In this document: in pieces, positions 1-8,571 of the stretch | Layout of the letters: every line of letters begins with the position of its first letter | Numbering within the stretch: the first letter of the stretch is position 1 | Assembly: GCA_030038365.1 (NCBI GenBank) | Contig: JASHPA010000117.1 | Span: forward strand, 1-53,853 | DNA length: 53,853 nt | Reading direction: 5' to 3' | Source: Nitrososphaerales archaeon | Lineage (GTDB): Archaea > Thermoproteota > Nitrososphaeria > Nitrososphaerales > Gagatemarchaeaceae | Notes under the pieces: model-generated | What the model saw: the letters and a program-made list of their open reading frames with translations, nothing else | Database searches by the model: none | What the model was told of the DNA's origin: nothing | Made by a program: the position numbers and the translations under genes

Positions 1-148
1 AGTGAAGATCAGGCCTGCCCAGAAGATAATTATGGTGACTGCCGATGACAGGGCCAGGGAAGAAGTCGTAGCATCCGGTTTCCCCTTTGTCCAGAAACCA
101 GTCTACATCGCGACAATCTCCAGAGCGATAGAGGACGCCTTCCGCTGA
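1..148 (+). CDS. Response regulator receiver domain, C-terminal end (partial)
   Basis: The second frame is open from base 2 to a TGA at 146-148 and encodes about 48 residues. It reads as the last third of a REC domain: a hydrophobic strand ending MVTADD, where the signalling Thr/Ser normally lies, then a helix, then FVQKP with the conserved Lys-Pro, and a final helix. The start and the phospho-acceptor Asp lie outside the window. No output domain follows before the stop, as in the two other REC-only proteins in this window. Confidence 0.75.
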   Translation, partial: VKIRPAQKIIMVTADDRAREEVVASGFPFVQKPVYIATISRAIEDAFR

Positions 149-239
149 GATCGCTGCAGCCCCCGTGTACCCGGGAGACGCGGCACCTGCGCACAGGGAC
201 CTGGAAGCCAGGCGTCGGTGGTGATCAAAGGAAGGGAAA

Positions 240-259
240 GTGGCCCGAGATGGGGCCAC
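240..259. terminator. Hairpin in the gap after the response regulator
   Basis: GTGGCCC (240-246) and GGGCCAC (253-259) form a 7-bp perfect stem with a 6-base loop. It lies between the convergent ends of the REC gene (148) and TFB (285), so it could terminate either. There is no U tract. Nothing else was seen in the 149-284 gap. Confidence 0.4.
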
Positions 260-284
260 CTCACACTCCGCAAGGGGCTTCGGC

Positions 285-1292
285 TCAGACCGACTGCTCG
301 AGGTCCGTGGTGTGCTGGAAGGGTGCACCGGAATTTCTGTCGAAACGCCCGTCCTCGCCGTGTTCCTCTCTTCTGAGCTCGTCCAGGAAGGATCTGGCGT
401 CCTTGGCAGACTTTAGCACCTCCTGCATCTCGGTACTTCTCTTCCTTATCGTTATGGGGGTTATCCCTGCGGCGTATGCCAGCTTGAGCTGGTTGACGCG
501 CTCTCCCTCCTCCATAGATGCGAGGTACAGGGCTGCTCCTGCGAGCGATACGGGTCGCTTGTCGACCAGGCCGGGCGAATCCCTGACGACCGCTAGTATC
601 TCGAGGGCTCGCCTCTCCACCTTGGTGCTGAGGCCCGCACGCCCTGCTATACCTGGGACGTGTCTGCTAGGGGTCGTACGGTCGAACTCGATGTTCAACC
701 CGCGGATGAGCAGCTTGTAGTACCTGCGGGCGGTGCGGCCGCTTACGGCTTCGATGCAGCGCTCTATCTCGTCCGAGGAGCAGGGAACACCGGAGGAGGA
801 TGCAGATATCATGACCGATGCTGCGGCCATGTTGGATATCGACCTGCCACTGATTATCCCTGCATTAAGCCCCCTTCGGTAGGTCTCTTCTGCCTGGATG
901 CGCACCGAAGCCGGTAGCTTGAGCGCGTCTGTGATCCTGGCAATCTCGAACGAGGCCTTGAGCTGGTTGCTGGTCTTCGAGTTCCTAGATATGGTCATGT
1001 TGTTCAGCCTCCGAAGTTGGTTGAAACCGAGGTCGTCTCCGACCTTGTGGCCGCTGGCGTCGACGTTCTGCCCACCGATCAGCGTGTGCAGCTGGAGGTC
1101 ATACGCAAGGTGCGATTCAGGCTGCGCCCTCGCGGAGATGACGGCCTCCGGCGGCGCGCCGATGTTTTCAATGGTCGAGGTATCCACCACTCCGCACGAC
1201 ATGCAGAAGTTCTCTCCCGTCTCCGGGTCGAATCCTAGCTCTCCTCTGCACTCTTTGCAGAGCGATGGTGAACCACTTCGCATCGCAGACAT
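285..1292 (-). CDS. tfb: Transcription initiation factor B (TFB)
   Basis: The 335-residue protein has TFIIB architecture. An N-terminal zinc ribbon (CKEC near residue 12 and CMSC near 30) is followed by a B-reader/linker, with a conserved NQLRRLN-like stretch near 90-100, then two cyclin-like repeats at about 110-205 and 215-305. The second repeat contains SLAGAALYLAS, a typical cyclin-box core. It recruits RNA polymerase to the TBP-TATA complex. The acidic C-terminal tail is not conserved in the family. ATG at 1292 lies 28 bases from a TATA box (minus strand ATAAAT, 1316-1325), so the mRNA is probably leaderless. Archaea often carry several TFB paralogs; whether this is the main one cannot be told here. 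Confidence 0.93.
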   Translation of the reverse strand: MSAMRSGSPSLCKECRGELGFDPETGENFCMSCGVVDTSTIENIGAPPEAVISARAQPESHLAYDLQLHTLIGGQNVDASGHKVGDDLGFNQLRRLNNMTISRNSKTSNQLKASFEIARITDALKLPASVRIQAEETYRRGLNAGIISGRSISNMAAASVMISASSSGVPCSSDEIERCIEAVSGRTARRYYKLLIRGLNIEFDRTTPSRHVPGIAGRAGLSTKVERRALEILAVVRDSPGLVDKRPVSLAGAALYLASMEEGERVNQLKLAYAAGITPITIRKRSTEMQEVLKSAKDARSFLDELRREEHGEDGRFDRNSGAPFQHTTDLEQSV

Positions 1293-1315
1293 TTGGTTTT
1301 GGTCGCGGAAGCGCA

Positions 1316-1325
1316 GATTTATACC
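1316..1325 (-). promoter_or_regulatory. TATA box of tfb
   Basis: The minus strand reads GGTATAAATC. It is centred about 28 bases before the ATG at 1292, so transcription should begin at or next to the start codon. Confidence 0.6.
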
Positions 1326-1353
1326 GTTTGAAACAATGTTCTATGTGATTTTC

Positions 1354-1375
1354 AAAAAAGGCAGCGCGGGCGCTG
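1354..1375 (-). terminator. Hairpin plus T run after the winged-helix gene
   Basis: On the minus strand CAGCGC-CC-GCGCTG (1362-1375) is followed by CCTTTTTT (1354-1361). A second perfect stem, CCTAGGAG/CTCCTAGG with a GGTT loop (1378-1397), overlaps the stop codon of the upstream gene. Together they form a convincing terminator separating the winged-helix gene from tfb. Confidence 0.6.
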
Positions 1376-1392
1376 TCCCTAGGAGGGTTCTC

Positions 1393-1683
1393 CTAGGAAC
1401 TTTCGCCCACGAAGGAGGCGGCCTCAGCAGGCTTCTGGTCCAGCGAGATTATCTCGTTAATCTGGTCGAATGCCCGCAGATACTGAAGACCCTTCTCGGT
1501 GAGCTTGTAGACGCCGGTGCCCTCCTCGTACTTTATGAGGTCCTTCTTCAGGAGGAAAGCCAGGTATTCCTTCACCTGCGCGTAGGAGATGTATGCTCCG
1601 TACATTATCCTTGTCTTCGTGGCGCCTTTGTTCGCGGCCTGAAGTATCATGGCCACGATTTCCGACCTACTTCGATACTTCAA
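1393..1683 (-). CDS. Winged-helix DNA-binding protein, HTH_45/ArnR1-like
   Basis: A 96-residue protein with one winged-helix domain. MKYRSRSEIV at the N terminus is typical of the archaeal HTH_45 group. A recognition-helix region (about 22-45), a helix containing YLAFLLKKDLI, and a YKLTEKG wing follow, then a short variable tail. It is probably a small transcription regulator; its target is unknown. The start is TTG at 1683, chosen because the family N terminus begins exactly there. A TATA-like TATATA lies at 1718-1726. A second member of the family is encoded at 15901-16224. Confidence 0.8.
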   Translation of the reverse strand: MKYRSRSEIVAMILQAANKGATKTRIMYGAYISYAQVKEYLAFLLKKDLIKYEEGTGVYKLTEKGLQYLRAFDQINEIISLDQKPAEAASFVGESS

Positions 1684-1793
1684 ATCAATTCCTCACTGAG
1701 GAGTCAAAGTTCAATCCAGTTATATATGTTTCATGTAACATTCTTCTATAACCGGCAACCAAGGCCGGCTCCGCGTCGCCGCGTTCAAAGGCT

Positions 1794-3110
1794 TCAGGAG
1801 TTGTAGGTGGCCGTCAGGACGAGGTTGGAGTCGAGCCCGAAAGTCCTGCAGGGGTTCGTGAGGCCGTCGTCCCAGTGCGAGAAGGTGTAGCTGCCGTAGT
1901 TGCCTACGCAGACCGTGTATTGGCCGCCTGAGACCCCTTCATAGGTCGTTGGGGTGAAACCGGATGTGATGGTGCTTCCTCCCTGGTAGAACCCAGCCCA
2001 CATGCCGTCAAGCGATCCTCCCGAGGAGAGGACGGACTGGACCTGTATCGAGTACTCCGGAGCGAAATAGGCGGTCAGGGTGGTCGAAGGTCCAAGGGTG
2101 AGGGTCTGCGAAGGCGAAGAGTTGCCATTCTGCCAGTTAGTGAATACTTCGCTGCCGTAGTTGAAGACATTGACGGTATACTGGTCGCCCACGGTACCAG
2201 TGAAGGTGAAGGGCGTGAACCCCTCGGCGACGGTGCTCCCTCCTGACGTTATCGTCAACCAGAGACCTGTCAAACTGGATCCTCCGAGACCCTGGGACTG
2301 GACCACGATAGAAGGCTGCAGGGCGAACATGCTCAGGTCCGAGGTCAGCTTGCTGAGGTAGGGCGGGACCGAGCCGTACGGATTGGGAAGGGCGCCGTTG
2401 GTGATGTAGATGTATCCAGCGTAGTTGGCCATCGTATCCACGATGGACGTGTTCAACAAGGGGATGTCGTAAGACACGAGCGCGAAGTCAGACTTTGGCT
2501 GACCTACTGTAATCGACGCAAGCGTGGACAGGCTCGGCACGCTTGGGTTCTCGTAGACGAGAATCACATCGACCGTACCAAGGTAGCTGGAGGGGACGCC
2601 TTCGCCGGCGTTCCCCACGACCAGCCCGAGCCCCTGCGAGTGTGCGTAGCTCGTTAATGTGGAGTAGTACGACTGATATCCGTTCACGCTCGACATCTCG
2701 TCTAGGAATATGCCGCTGACGAAGTACATCTGTTTGTAGGCCGCTATGGCGGACTCGACGGAGGACTGGCTGGCCGCGCCATAGAGAGTTGGAACGTAAC
2801 CCAAGACGTTGATACCGGCGTCCCTCAGCGCCACGATCCACTGGTCGTAGACGGGGCTCCACGTCGTACCCGGCCCGTTGTCCGGATTGATTATCACGGT
2901 GATCGGCACTGAGGGAAACGCCAGCCTCTGTTGCATCACCTCGGCCCACGCGACCCCAGGGTAGGAATAAAGCGGTATCAGCAGCCCCGTGGGGGCCGAC
3001 GTCTGTGCTGCAGCCGTCATTGGGTGTACGGCGAGCGGGAGCGCAAGGGCCGCCAGAAGGAGACCGAGCACTGCCCCAGTGCTTCTAACCTGGCTGGGCT
3101 TCAGCAACAA
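1794..3110 (-). CDS. Secreted spherulin-4-type glycoside hydrolase with two InlB-like repeats
   Basis: A 438-residue protein with a Sec signal peptide (hydrophobic 12-28, Ala-rich cleavage region near 35). The spherulation-specific family 4 TIM-barrel domain covers about 41-255: it starts LLIPLYSYPG, has INPDNGPG at 75-81, FLDE with Asp137-Glu138 and VYEN with Glu187. These match positions recalled as catalytic in GH135 Sph3 (Asp-Asn and Glu). Two divergent InlB-type repeats follow (about 268-352 and 353-438), each ending in an FTNWQNG or FSHWDDG turn and a TAYF/TATY strand. It likely acts outside the cell on an amino-sugar polymer, perhaps the product of the neighbouring Pel-like operon. The start is TTG. 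Substrate and activity are inferred. Confidence 0.82.
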   Translation of the reverse strand: MLLKPSQVRSTGAVLGLLLAALALPLAVHPMTAAAQTSAPTGLLIPLYSYPGVAWAEVMQQRLAFPSVPITVIINPDNGPGTTWSPVYDQWIVALRDAGINVLGYVPTLYGAASQSSVESAIAAYKQMYFVSGIFLDEMSSVNGYQSYYSTLTSYAHSQGLGLVVGNAGEGVPSSYLGTVDVILVYENPSVPSLSTLASITVGQPKSDFALVSYDIPLLNTSIVDTMANYAGYIYITNGALPNPYGSVPPYLSKLTSDLSMFALQPSIVVQSQGLGGSSLTGLWLTITSGGSTVAEGFTPFTFTGTVGDQYTVNVFNYGSEVFTNWQNGNSSPSQTLTLGPSTTLTAYFAPEYSIQVQSVLSSGGSLDGMWAGFYQGGSTITSGFTPTTYEGVSGGQYTVCVGNYGSYTFSHWDDGLTNPCRTFGLDSNLVLTATYNS

Positions 3111-3143
3111 TCAACGCACGTGCGCTGTCAGACCACATCACTA

Positions 3144-3173
3144 TAAGATTGCTATGAAATAATCTTACGTAAG
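3144..3173. promoter_or_regulatory. Nested inverted repeats at the promoter of the spherulin-4 gene
   Basis: TAAGATT (3144-3150) and AATCTTA (3161-3167) form a perfect 7-bp inverted repeat, and CTTACGTAAG (3164-3173) is a perfect 10-bp palindrome sharing its right arm. The left arm overlaps a TATA-like CTTATAG (minus strand, 3142-3148) about 35 bases before the start at 3110. The position suits an operator. The regulator is unknown. Confidence 0.4.
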
Positions 3174-3272
3174 CAGGTTACCCGCTTTCGGAACAATCCT
3201 GCGTAAGCTCCTTGCATCGGGGACACTGTAATCCATGTCGAGCGCTTGTGACGCCAAGGGTAGTGCCAAACA

Positions 3273-4337
3273 ATGAGAGCGCGTGAAACGGTGCTCGTGA
3301 CCGCGGGCGGCACCGTCGTCGCCCAGGGCATAATCAAGTCTCTGAGACTGGCCAGCTCGAGTAGCCCGCTCTCGCCCCGTTACAGAGTAGTCGTCTCCGA
3401 CATGAGCCCGCAGGCCGCCGGACTCTACCGGGGAGACCTCGGCGTGGTCGTGCCACCGGCCTCGTCAGCCAACTACATAGACGCCATCCTAGACGTCTCC
3501 AGACGCGAGAACGTCTCGGCAGTGTTCTGCGGGTCCGACGAGGAACTATCTGTTCTAGCCGAAGCCGCAGACCGCATCCGGCGCAAGGTCGGTTCCACCG
3601 TCATCTCTAACTCGCGGGAAGCGATTACCCTCGGCCAGGACAAGTGGAGGACATACGGGTTTCTGAGCAAAAAAGGAATCCCATGTGCAGACTCGTCCCT
3701 TCCCAGGGGCTGGGAGACGTTCACGGAGACCCACAGTTTCCCGGTCGTTGTGAAGCCAAGGAGGGGGCACGGCTCTCTCGGTTTCCAGCTTGTCTCGAGC
3801 AGGTCCGAGGTCGGTCCTGCCATCGAGCGCCTCGAGAGGGCCGGGTATGCCCCCATGCTCCAAGAGTACCTCCCGGATGGGGAGAGCGAGTTTACCACAG
3901 GCGTCTCGTCGGACCCCCGGGGTCGCGTCATCGCCTCGATCTCCATGCGTAGGAAGCTGAAGGCAGGGCAGACGGCGAAGGCGTTCGTCGAGGACTTCCC
4001 GACCGTGAGGAAGGCGGCGGAGAGGGTAGCGAGGGCGATGCGAAGCAAAGGGCCTCTGAACGTCCAGGCGAGGGTGGAAAGAGGGGTGCCGAAGGTCTTC
4101 GAGGTTAATCCGAGGTTCTCTGCGTCAACTCCGATAAGAGCGGTCGCAGGGGTGAACGAACCTGACCTGCTCTTCAGAAGCTGGGTCCTGGGCGAGACCC
4201 TCACGCGGCCGAATACGAAGGAGATCGTCGCTCTGCGATACCTGAACGAGGTCTACGTCAGGCGGGAAGACTACGAAGAGACGTCAAGGACGGGAAGGTC
4301 CAAGGGTGTCCGGTCTTTCATACCGGACTATTTCTAG
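3273..4337 (+). CDS. ATP-grasp ligase, carbamoyl-phosphate-synthase-like
   Basis: A 354-residue ATP-grasp protein. The N-terminal pre-ATP-grasp fold starts with VLVTAGGTVVAQGIIKSL and contains FCGSDEELSVLA. The ATP-grasp core follows: VVVKPRRGHGSLG supplies the nucleotide-binding lysine and Gly loop, LQEYLPDGESEFT the middle segment, and VFEVNPRFSAS the metal-binding Glu/Asn near residues 270-280. Such enzymes join a carboxylate to an amine through an acyl phosphate. It is divergent from the spherulin-4 gene and faces the Pel-like operon, so modification of a surface glycan or peptide is possible. The substrate is unknown. Confidence 0.8.
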   Translation: MRARETVLVTAGGTVVAQGIIKSLRLASSSSPLSPRYRVVVSDMSPQAAGLYRGDLGVVVPPASSANYIDAILDVSRRENVSAVFCGSDEELSVLAEAADRIRRKVGSTVISNSREAITLGQDKWRTYGFLSKKGIPCADSSLPRGWETFTETHSFPVVVKPRRGHGSLGFQLVSSRSEVGPAIERLERAGYAPMLQEYLPDGESEFTTGVSSDPRGRVIASISMRRKLKAGQTAKAFVEDFPTVRKAAERVARAMRSKGPLNVQARVERGVPKVFEVNPRFSASTPIRAVAGVNEPDLLFRSWVLGETLTRPNTKEIVALRYLNEVYVRREDYEETSRTGRSKGVRSFIPDYF

Positions 4338-4395
4338 GTAGGGTAGGACGGAGGCTTAGCTCGCACCATTTGGGTCAGATGGACGGGAGAGGAAA

Positions 4396-4424
4396 ACCGG
4401 AGAAGGTCCGTCGGGGACCTCCGG
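4396..4424. terminator. Hairpin between ATP-grasp gene and PelG-like gene
   Basis: CCGGAG..GTCC pairs with GGACCTCCGG around a GTCG loop, with a short AAG bulge. It sits between two convergent genes (4337 and 4433) and could terminate both. Confidence 0.45.
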
Positions 4425-4432
4425 AGAGGAGG

Positions 4433-6088
4433 TCAGATGTACCTCGAGAAGAACAGGCTCCCTGGCCTGTCGAGGGCCCAGACCACGAACTGGTAGGAGA
4501 TGGCCATGCAGACCGCGGTCGCGAGCAGGTACGCGAAGACGATATCCTGGAAGCCGTACCTAGAGAGGATGAAGCCAGCCTCGGCTAGAATGGCGACCCC
4601 TCCGGCGGTTATTCCGGCGAGGGCCTTGATCTTGTTCATGAAGATGAGGAAGAGGCAGTTGGCCATGAAGATCACCATGAAGACGTCGGCGATCGAGGCT
4701 ATCTGGAGAACGAAGACGCTCTTGGCGGAACCACCTACGATCGCTTCGACATGGTGCGAAAGAATAATCAGCGTGAAGGCAACTGCCGCCGCGATTCCCG
4801 CGGAGACGGAAACGGTGAGACCGTAGCGGTACCGCAGGAAGCCGTCGACGCTCTTCATCTCCCATACCTTCTTCCTGGTGACGAGGTTCGAGAGCTGCTC
4901 CGCGATGGGAGACATTATCACGAACTGGGCGACGGCAGCGGGAAAGATTACCAGGAGCGCTATATCGGCCCCCAGGTGGTAGGTGGCATTGAAGACCAAC
5001 GGCAGCCGTATGCCATTCGCGAGGTGGTTCGGATTGAAGAACCAGGACAGGACGCGGTCGCCGAAGAGGAGGGCGAAGAAGAGCATCCCGAAGAGATAGT
5101 AGGGAAGGCCCTCCCAGAACTGTACGCTGAAGTTCGACATTATCGTGTGCTTGTTCGCCACCATCGCGTTGAGCGGGTTTCCGCTCTTCCTTCCTAGGGA
5201 CTCCGCGGTCCTCACAGTGATTACCCTGTATGCATAGTAAATCGGGAGAATCGAGAGGACGAGGACGGCCGAGGAAAGGGAGACGAGGTATCTGGTGACG
5301 GTGAGCGGAATCAGGTTGTAGGTCCAAGTGTACACGAAGACAAGCGTCGCGAGCGCGATCGCATAGCTGGCCACCACCTCCGCGAACTTCTTGAGCGAGT
5401 AGAGTATGACGTAGCTCATCCTGTGCAGGAGGATGGTGGTGCCCGCTACCATCGAGAGGAAGGCCAGGTCGAACGGGATGTGCGCCACCAGGCTGACCAT
5501 GTAGATCAGTGCATCGACCAGCGCGGCCAGGCCGGCTCCGAGCAGGGCGCTCCGTGCCATGGCCCTCCTGACCTCGGACAGGTTGTACTGTTCGTAGTAG
5601 AAGGAAAAGATCCGCTGGAAGAGCTGGACGGGTCCCTCGCTTACCAGGAGGCCGAAGAAGAGGCCAACGATGAGCGACGTGGTTATCGAGAGGGGGAGGC
5701 CATAGACCAGCCAGAGGGAGACGCCGAAGAAGAAGAGGACGGCGAGCGAACCCACCCACGGGAAGACGAGGCCGACTCCCCTGGCGACTCGGCTGCCGAG
5801 CGATGGGACCGGGATGAACATGGACTGTTGCTGGTGGGCCATCGTCTCCGACCTGTCGACGTAGTGATCAAGGATCGGATAGAGGTGCGTGGCTACGTCG
5901 AAGAGGTCCCTGAAGCCGTTCTCTACCGCTGTGCGGTTGTTGTAACCGAGCACCTCGAGGAAGATGATGACCTCTGGGATGGTGTCCAGGCTCGGCTGCA
6001 CCTCGGAGATCGAACGGGCCGTCCGCTCGAGAAAGAGCGCGGACCGCCTGGGCAGGGCGTCGGAACCCGCCCCGGCTAGAAGGTCCAA
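4433..6088 (-). CDS. PelG-like polysaccharide transporter, 12 TM, with N-terminal cytosolic extension
   Basis: A 551-residue protein with about 12 predicted membrane helices after residue 105 (final one near 520-542). Features in the order seen in PelG are GPVQLFQRIFSFYYEQYN after the second helix, a later FNATYHLGADIALLVIFPAA segment and the end LFFSRYI. In bacteria PelG is the membrane channel partner of the PelF glycosyltransferase. Unlike PelG, it carries about 105 soluble, helix-rich residues first (contains EVIIFLEVLGYNN). The start is TTG 15 bases after the epimerase stop, in an operon with a PelF-like gene, which strengthens the call. A MurJ/Wzx-like flippase is the main alternative. 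Confidence 0.72.
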   Translation of the reverse strand: MDLLAGAGSDALPRRSALFLERTARSISEVQPSLDTIPEVIIFLEVLGYNNRTAVENGFRDLFDVATHLYPILDHYVDRSETMAHQQQSMFIPVPSLGSRVARGVGLVFPWVGSLAVLFFFGVSLWLVYGLPLSITTSLIVGLFFGLLVSEGPVQLFQRIFSFYYEQYNLSEVRRAMARSALLGAGLAALVDALIYMVSLVAHIPFDLAFLSMVAGTTILLHRMSYVILYSLKKFAEVVASYAIALATLVFVYTWTYNLIPLTVTRYLVSLSSAVLVLSILPIYYAYRVITVRTAESLGRKSGNPLNAMVANKHTIMSNFSVQFWEGLPYYLFGMLFFALLFGDRVLSWFFNPNHLANGIRLPLVFNATYHLGADIALLVIFPAAVAQFVIMSPIAEQLSNLVTRKKVWEMKSVDGFLRYRYGLTVSVSAGIAAAVAFTLIILSHHVEAIVGGSAKSVFVLQIASIADVFMVIFMANCLFLIFMNKIKALAGITAGGVAILAEAGFILSRYGFQDIVFAYLLATAVCMAISYQFVVWALDRPGSLFFSRYI

Positions 6089-6103
6089 GAAGTGTCACGC
6101 ACG

Positions 6104-7069
6104 CTACAGAGCCAGTTCCAGAGAGGGGTGTCGTGACGATCGGACAACAGTCTCGAGCCCTTCTTCGAGAGAGACGTGGGGGCTGTAGCCGATTGCGTCG
6201 TGTATCTTCGATATGGACGCGGAGCCCGACCTGACGTCGCCGAGCCGCGCCGCCTCGAACTTTGGTTGGACCTCTTCAGCCCCGGTTATGCGCCTCAGGG
6301 TCTCGAAGAGTTTCAGGATACTCGTGGTCCTCCCTGAAGCGACGTTGAACGCCTGGCCGTCGGCCGGAGCGTTGGTCATCGCCAGCATGTTGGCCTGGAC
6401 AATGTCCCTGACATGCACAAAGTCGCGGTTCTGCAGGCCATCCCCGTAGATCACCGGAGTCACGCCGTTCAGAAGGCTGTTCGCAAAGACGGTTATCACG
6501 CCGCTGTACTCGTTGAGACCCTGCCGCGGACCGTAGACGTTGAAGTATCTCAGCGCCACCGTCTCGAGGCCGAAGCTGCTCCGGAATGACGTCAGGTAGC
6601 CCTCGACGGAGAGCTTGGAGGCTCCGTAGGGGGAGGAAGGCGCGCAGAGCAGATCCTCCGAAGCAGGTCTGCCGTCGAGCAGCCCGTAGACGGCGGCGGA
6701 TGAGGCAAAGACCATCCTCTTCACCGCCTTCTTGATGCAGAACATCATGACTTGGAGCGACGCGTCGACGTTCGCCTCATGGACGAGCACGGGGTCATGT
6801 ATCGACTTTGGAACGCTCGCGATTGCGGCTTCGTGGAAGACGACGTCGACATCCCTCACCGATGCGAGCAGGGCGTTTATGTCGGACGCGTCCCCCTTCA
6901 CCACGTGGAGGCGCTCGTTGTCCTTGTGCTGCGCGAGGTTCTCGATGCGGCCGGTGGAGAAGTTATCGAGCACCGTCGTCTCTATCTCCCTGCGAAGGAG
7001 CTCGTCTACGATGTGGCTTCCGATGAACCCCGCTCCGCCCGTGACCAATGCAGCCCTCACCTCGGTCAA
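6104..7069 (-). CDS. UDP-sugar 4-epimerase (extended SDR; GalE/WbpP/PelX-like)
   Basis: A 321-residue NAD-dependent extended short-chain dehydrogenase. The Rossmann motif GGAGFIGS is at 11-18, the catalytic Ser in SSAAVYG and Tyr-Lys in YGASK near 146-150, and NRDFVHVRDI is the usual substrate-loop segment. The family interconverts the C4 hydroxyl of UDP-Glc/GlcNAc to UDP-Gal/GalNAc. Its place between PelF-like and PelG-like genes parallels bacterial pel clusters in which PelX supplies UDP-GalNAc, so a GlcNAc epimerase role is inferred. The start may be TTG 7069, overlapping the upstream stop, or GTG 7060. Specificity cannot be read here. Confidence 0.85.
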   Translation of the reverse strand: MTEVRAALVTGGAGFIGSHIVDELLRREIETTVLDNFSTGRIENLAQHKDNERLHVVKGDASDINALLASVRDVDVVFHEAAIASVPKSIHDPVLVHEANVDASLQVMMFCIKKAVKRMVFASSAAVYGLLDGRPASEDLLCAPSSPYGASKLSVEGYLTSFRSSFGLETVALRYFNVYGPRQGLNEYSGVITVFANSLLNGVTPVIYGDGLQNRDFVHVRDIVQANMLAMTNAPADGQAFNVASGRTTSILKLFETLRRITGAEEVQPKFEAARLGDVRSGSASISKIHDAIGYSPHVSLEEGLETVVRSSRHPSLELAL

Positions 7070-8571
7070 CTCGTTACCAGGACCTCCCTAGAACCGCCGA
7101 GACGGGGAACCGAACCCCTGAGTCTGCCTTCATTTGCGATCTCATCGTAAGCATCCCTGTACCGCTGGATGCACTTCTCGAGGCTGAACTCTGCCCTGGC
7201 TCTCGCGAGCGAGCGCTCCTCGAAGTCAGCCCTGAGCTCTCTGTCCCTCAAGAGCCGCAATATCCCGTCCGCGAGAGCCGCGGAGTCCCTGCTCCTCACG
7301 AGCAGACCGCAGTCTGTGAGAGCCTCGTTCACGCCGCCCACGTCCGTCGCGACTATCGCCTTGCCGCAGGCCATCGCTTCTATGGTAGCGAAGGGGAATC
7401 CCTCGGTTATGCTGCTGAACGCCACTACGTCGGCAAGAGCGTATGCCTTCTCCGGCTCCTTCGTGCCGCCCATAAAGAAGAAGTTCTTCTCGAGGTCGAG
7501 GCTCTTCACCGCCCGCAGGCACTTACCATAGTACTCCGGCTCCGTGGTGTCGCCATAGAGGAGGCATCGAACGTCGCCGATGCTCGACCTGACCCGCGCG
7601 ATTGCCTGGACGAGCGCAACGATGTCCTTGAAGATGCTGATTCGCGCTAGGGAGACCACCGTAGGACGCGGGTCTTTCTCGACCTCGATAGGGCGGAACC
7701 GCTGCATGCTGACGCCATTGTAGATTACCCTTATCTTCGATGACGGGGCGCCGAGCCTCTCCTCCCATGTCCTGTTGGCGCTGCAGACCGGGACGACCAT
7801 GTCCGCGTTGCTGTATATCGTCTTGACCACGTTTCGCGTGAAGACCGTCCAGAAGACCTTCGAAGTTTCGCTGTACAGGAAGGTGTTGTAGTAGAGGAGG
7901 AGCTCCCTGAAGGCTATCCCGTGCTCGGTGAGCACGAAGCCAGAACCGCTTTCGAGCTTCGCGGAGACGCCGAGAAAGGCCGGCAACCAGGCGAGAGAGC
8001 TGTGCACCACATCGACCTTCGGGACCCTTATCGAAAGGACCTGCATGCTCTTCTGGATTACCTGGTAGTTGACGAGGGCTTCTCGCATCGTCATTTCGCG
8101 GTACAGCGGGTCCTTCCCCACCTTCTCGAGGAACAGTTCCCAAGTCCGGGGATGTTCAAAGGACTTCTTCGGGTCGTGGTCGAGGAGGAACTTCCTGAGA
8201 CCCTGTAAGACCGAGGTGAGCTCGGCAGGGTCGCAGTCGTTGTCCAGGATGGACGAGAGGAACCGGTCGTAGAGCGGAAGGAAGGTCCTCTTCATCGAAC
8301 CCTCGTCGGTTGCCGAGATCCTCCCGAGCATCGAGCCACGTATGTTATTGAACTCCTCCAGCCTCGTCGCGCCGAAGACCGGCACCCCGATGACGCCCTT
8401 AACATTCGCCGGTACCTTCAGGGTCCCGTTCGAGTTGGGGTTGGAGAGCTGGTTGAAGATGAAGAACTCGCAATCGGGCATGTTCTCCACGAGACCTCTC
8501 GCCCACGTGGAGACTCCGCCAGCTGCGACGTGCGGGTAGCTATCCCAGTTGATTAATAAAATTCTTTTCAT
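7066..8571 (-). CDS. PelF-like family 4 glycosyltransferase
   Basis: A 501-residue GT-B enzyme. PelF features are an N-terminal WDSYPHVAAGGVSTWARGL with FNQLSNPN and PANVKGV segments, VLTEHGIAFRE in the donor cleft region, then a GT4 C-terminal half: LARISIFKD, YGDTTEPEYYGKC, FSSITEGFPFATIEAMACG (E-x7-E motif) and ATDVGGVNE. PelF is the cytosolic UDP-dependent polymerase of Pel polysaccharide. A long insert (about 85-165) is present, as in PelF relative to ordinary GT4 enzymes. ATG at 8571 lies inside the end of the TPR gene, and the stop overlaps the epimerase start, so translation is probably coupled. The sugar is inferred only from context. Confidence 0.8.
   Translation of the reverse strand: MKRILLINWDSYPHVAAGGVSTWARGLVENMPDCEFFIFNQLSNPNSNGTLKVPANVKGVIGVPVFGATRLEEFNNIRGSMLGRISATDEGSMKRTFLPLYDRFLSSILDNDCDPAELTSVLQGLRKFLLDHDPKKSFEHPRTWELFLEKVGKDPLYREMTMREALVNYQVIQKSMQVLSIRVPKVDVVHSSLAWLPAFLGVSAKLESGSGFVLTEHGIAFRELLLYYNTFLYSETSKVFWTVFTRNVVKTIYSNADMVVPVCSANRTWEERLGAPSSKIRVIYNGVSMQRFRPIEVEKDPRPTVVSLARISIFKDIVALVQAIARVRSSIGDVRCLLYGDTTEPEYYGKCLRAVKSLDLEKNFFFMGGTKEPEKAYALADVVAFSSITEGFPFATIEAMACGKAIVATDVGGVNEALTDCGLLVRSRDSAALADGILRLLRDRELRADFEERSLARARAEFSLEKCIQRYRDAYDEIANEGRLRGSVPRLGGSREVLVTS

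Noticed and set aside
4560-5759. 399-residue open frame inside the PelG-like gene
   Set aside because: Alternate frame of a GC-rich membrane gene; Arg/Pro/Gly-rich, with no helices or motifs, while the other frame shows twelve clear TM helices.
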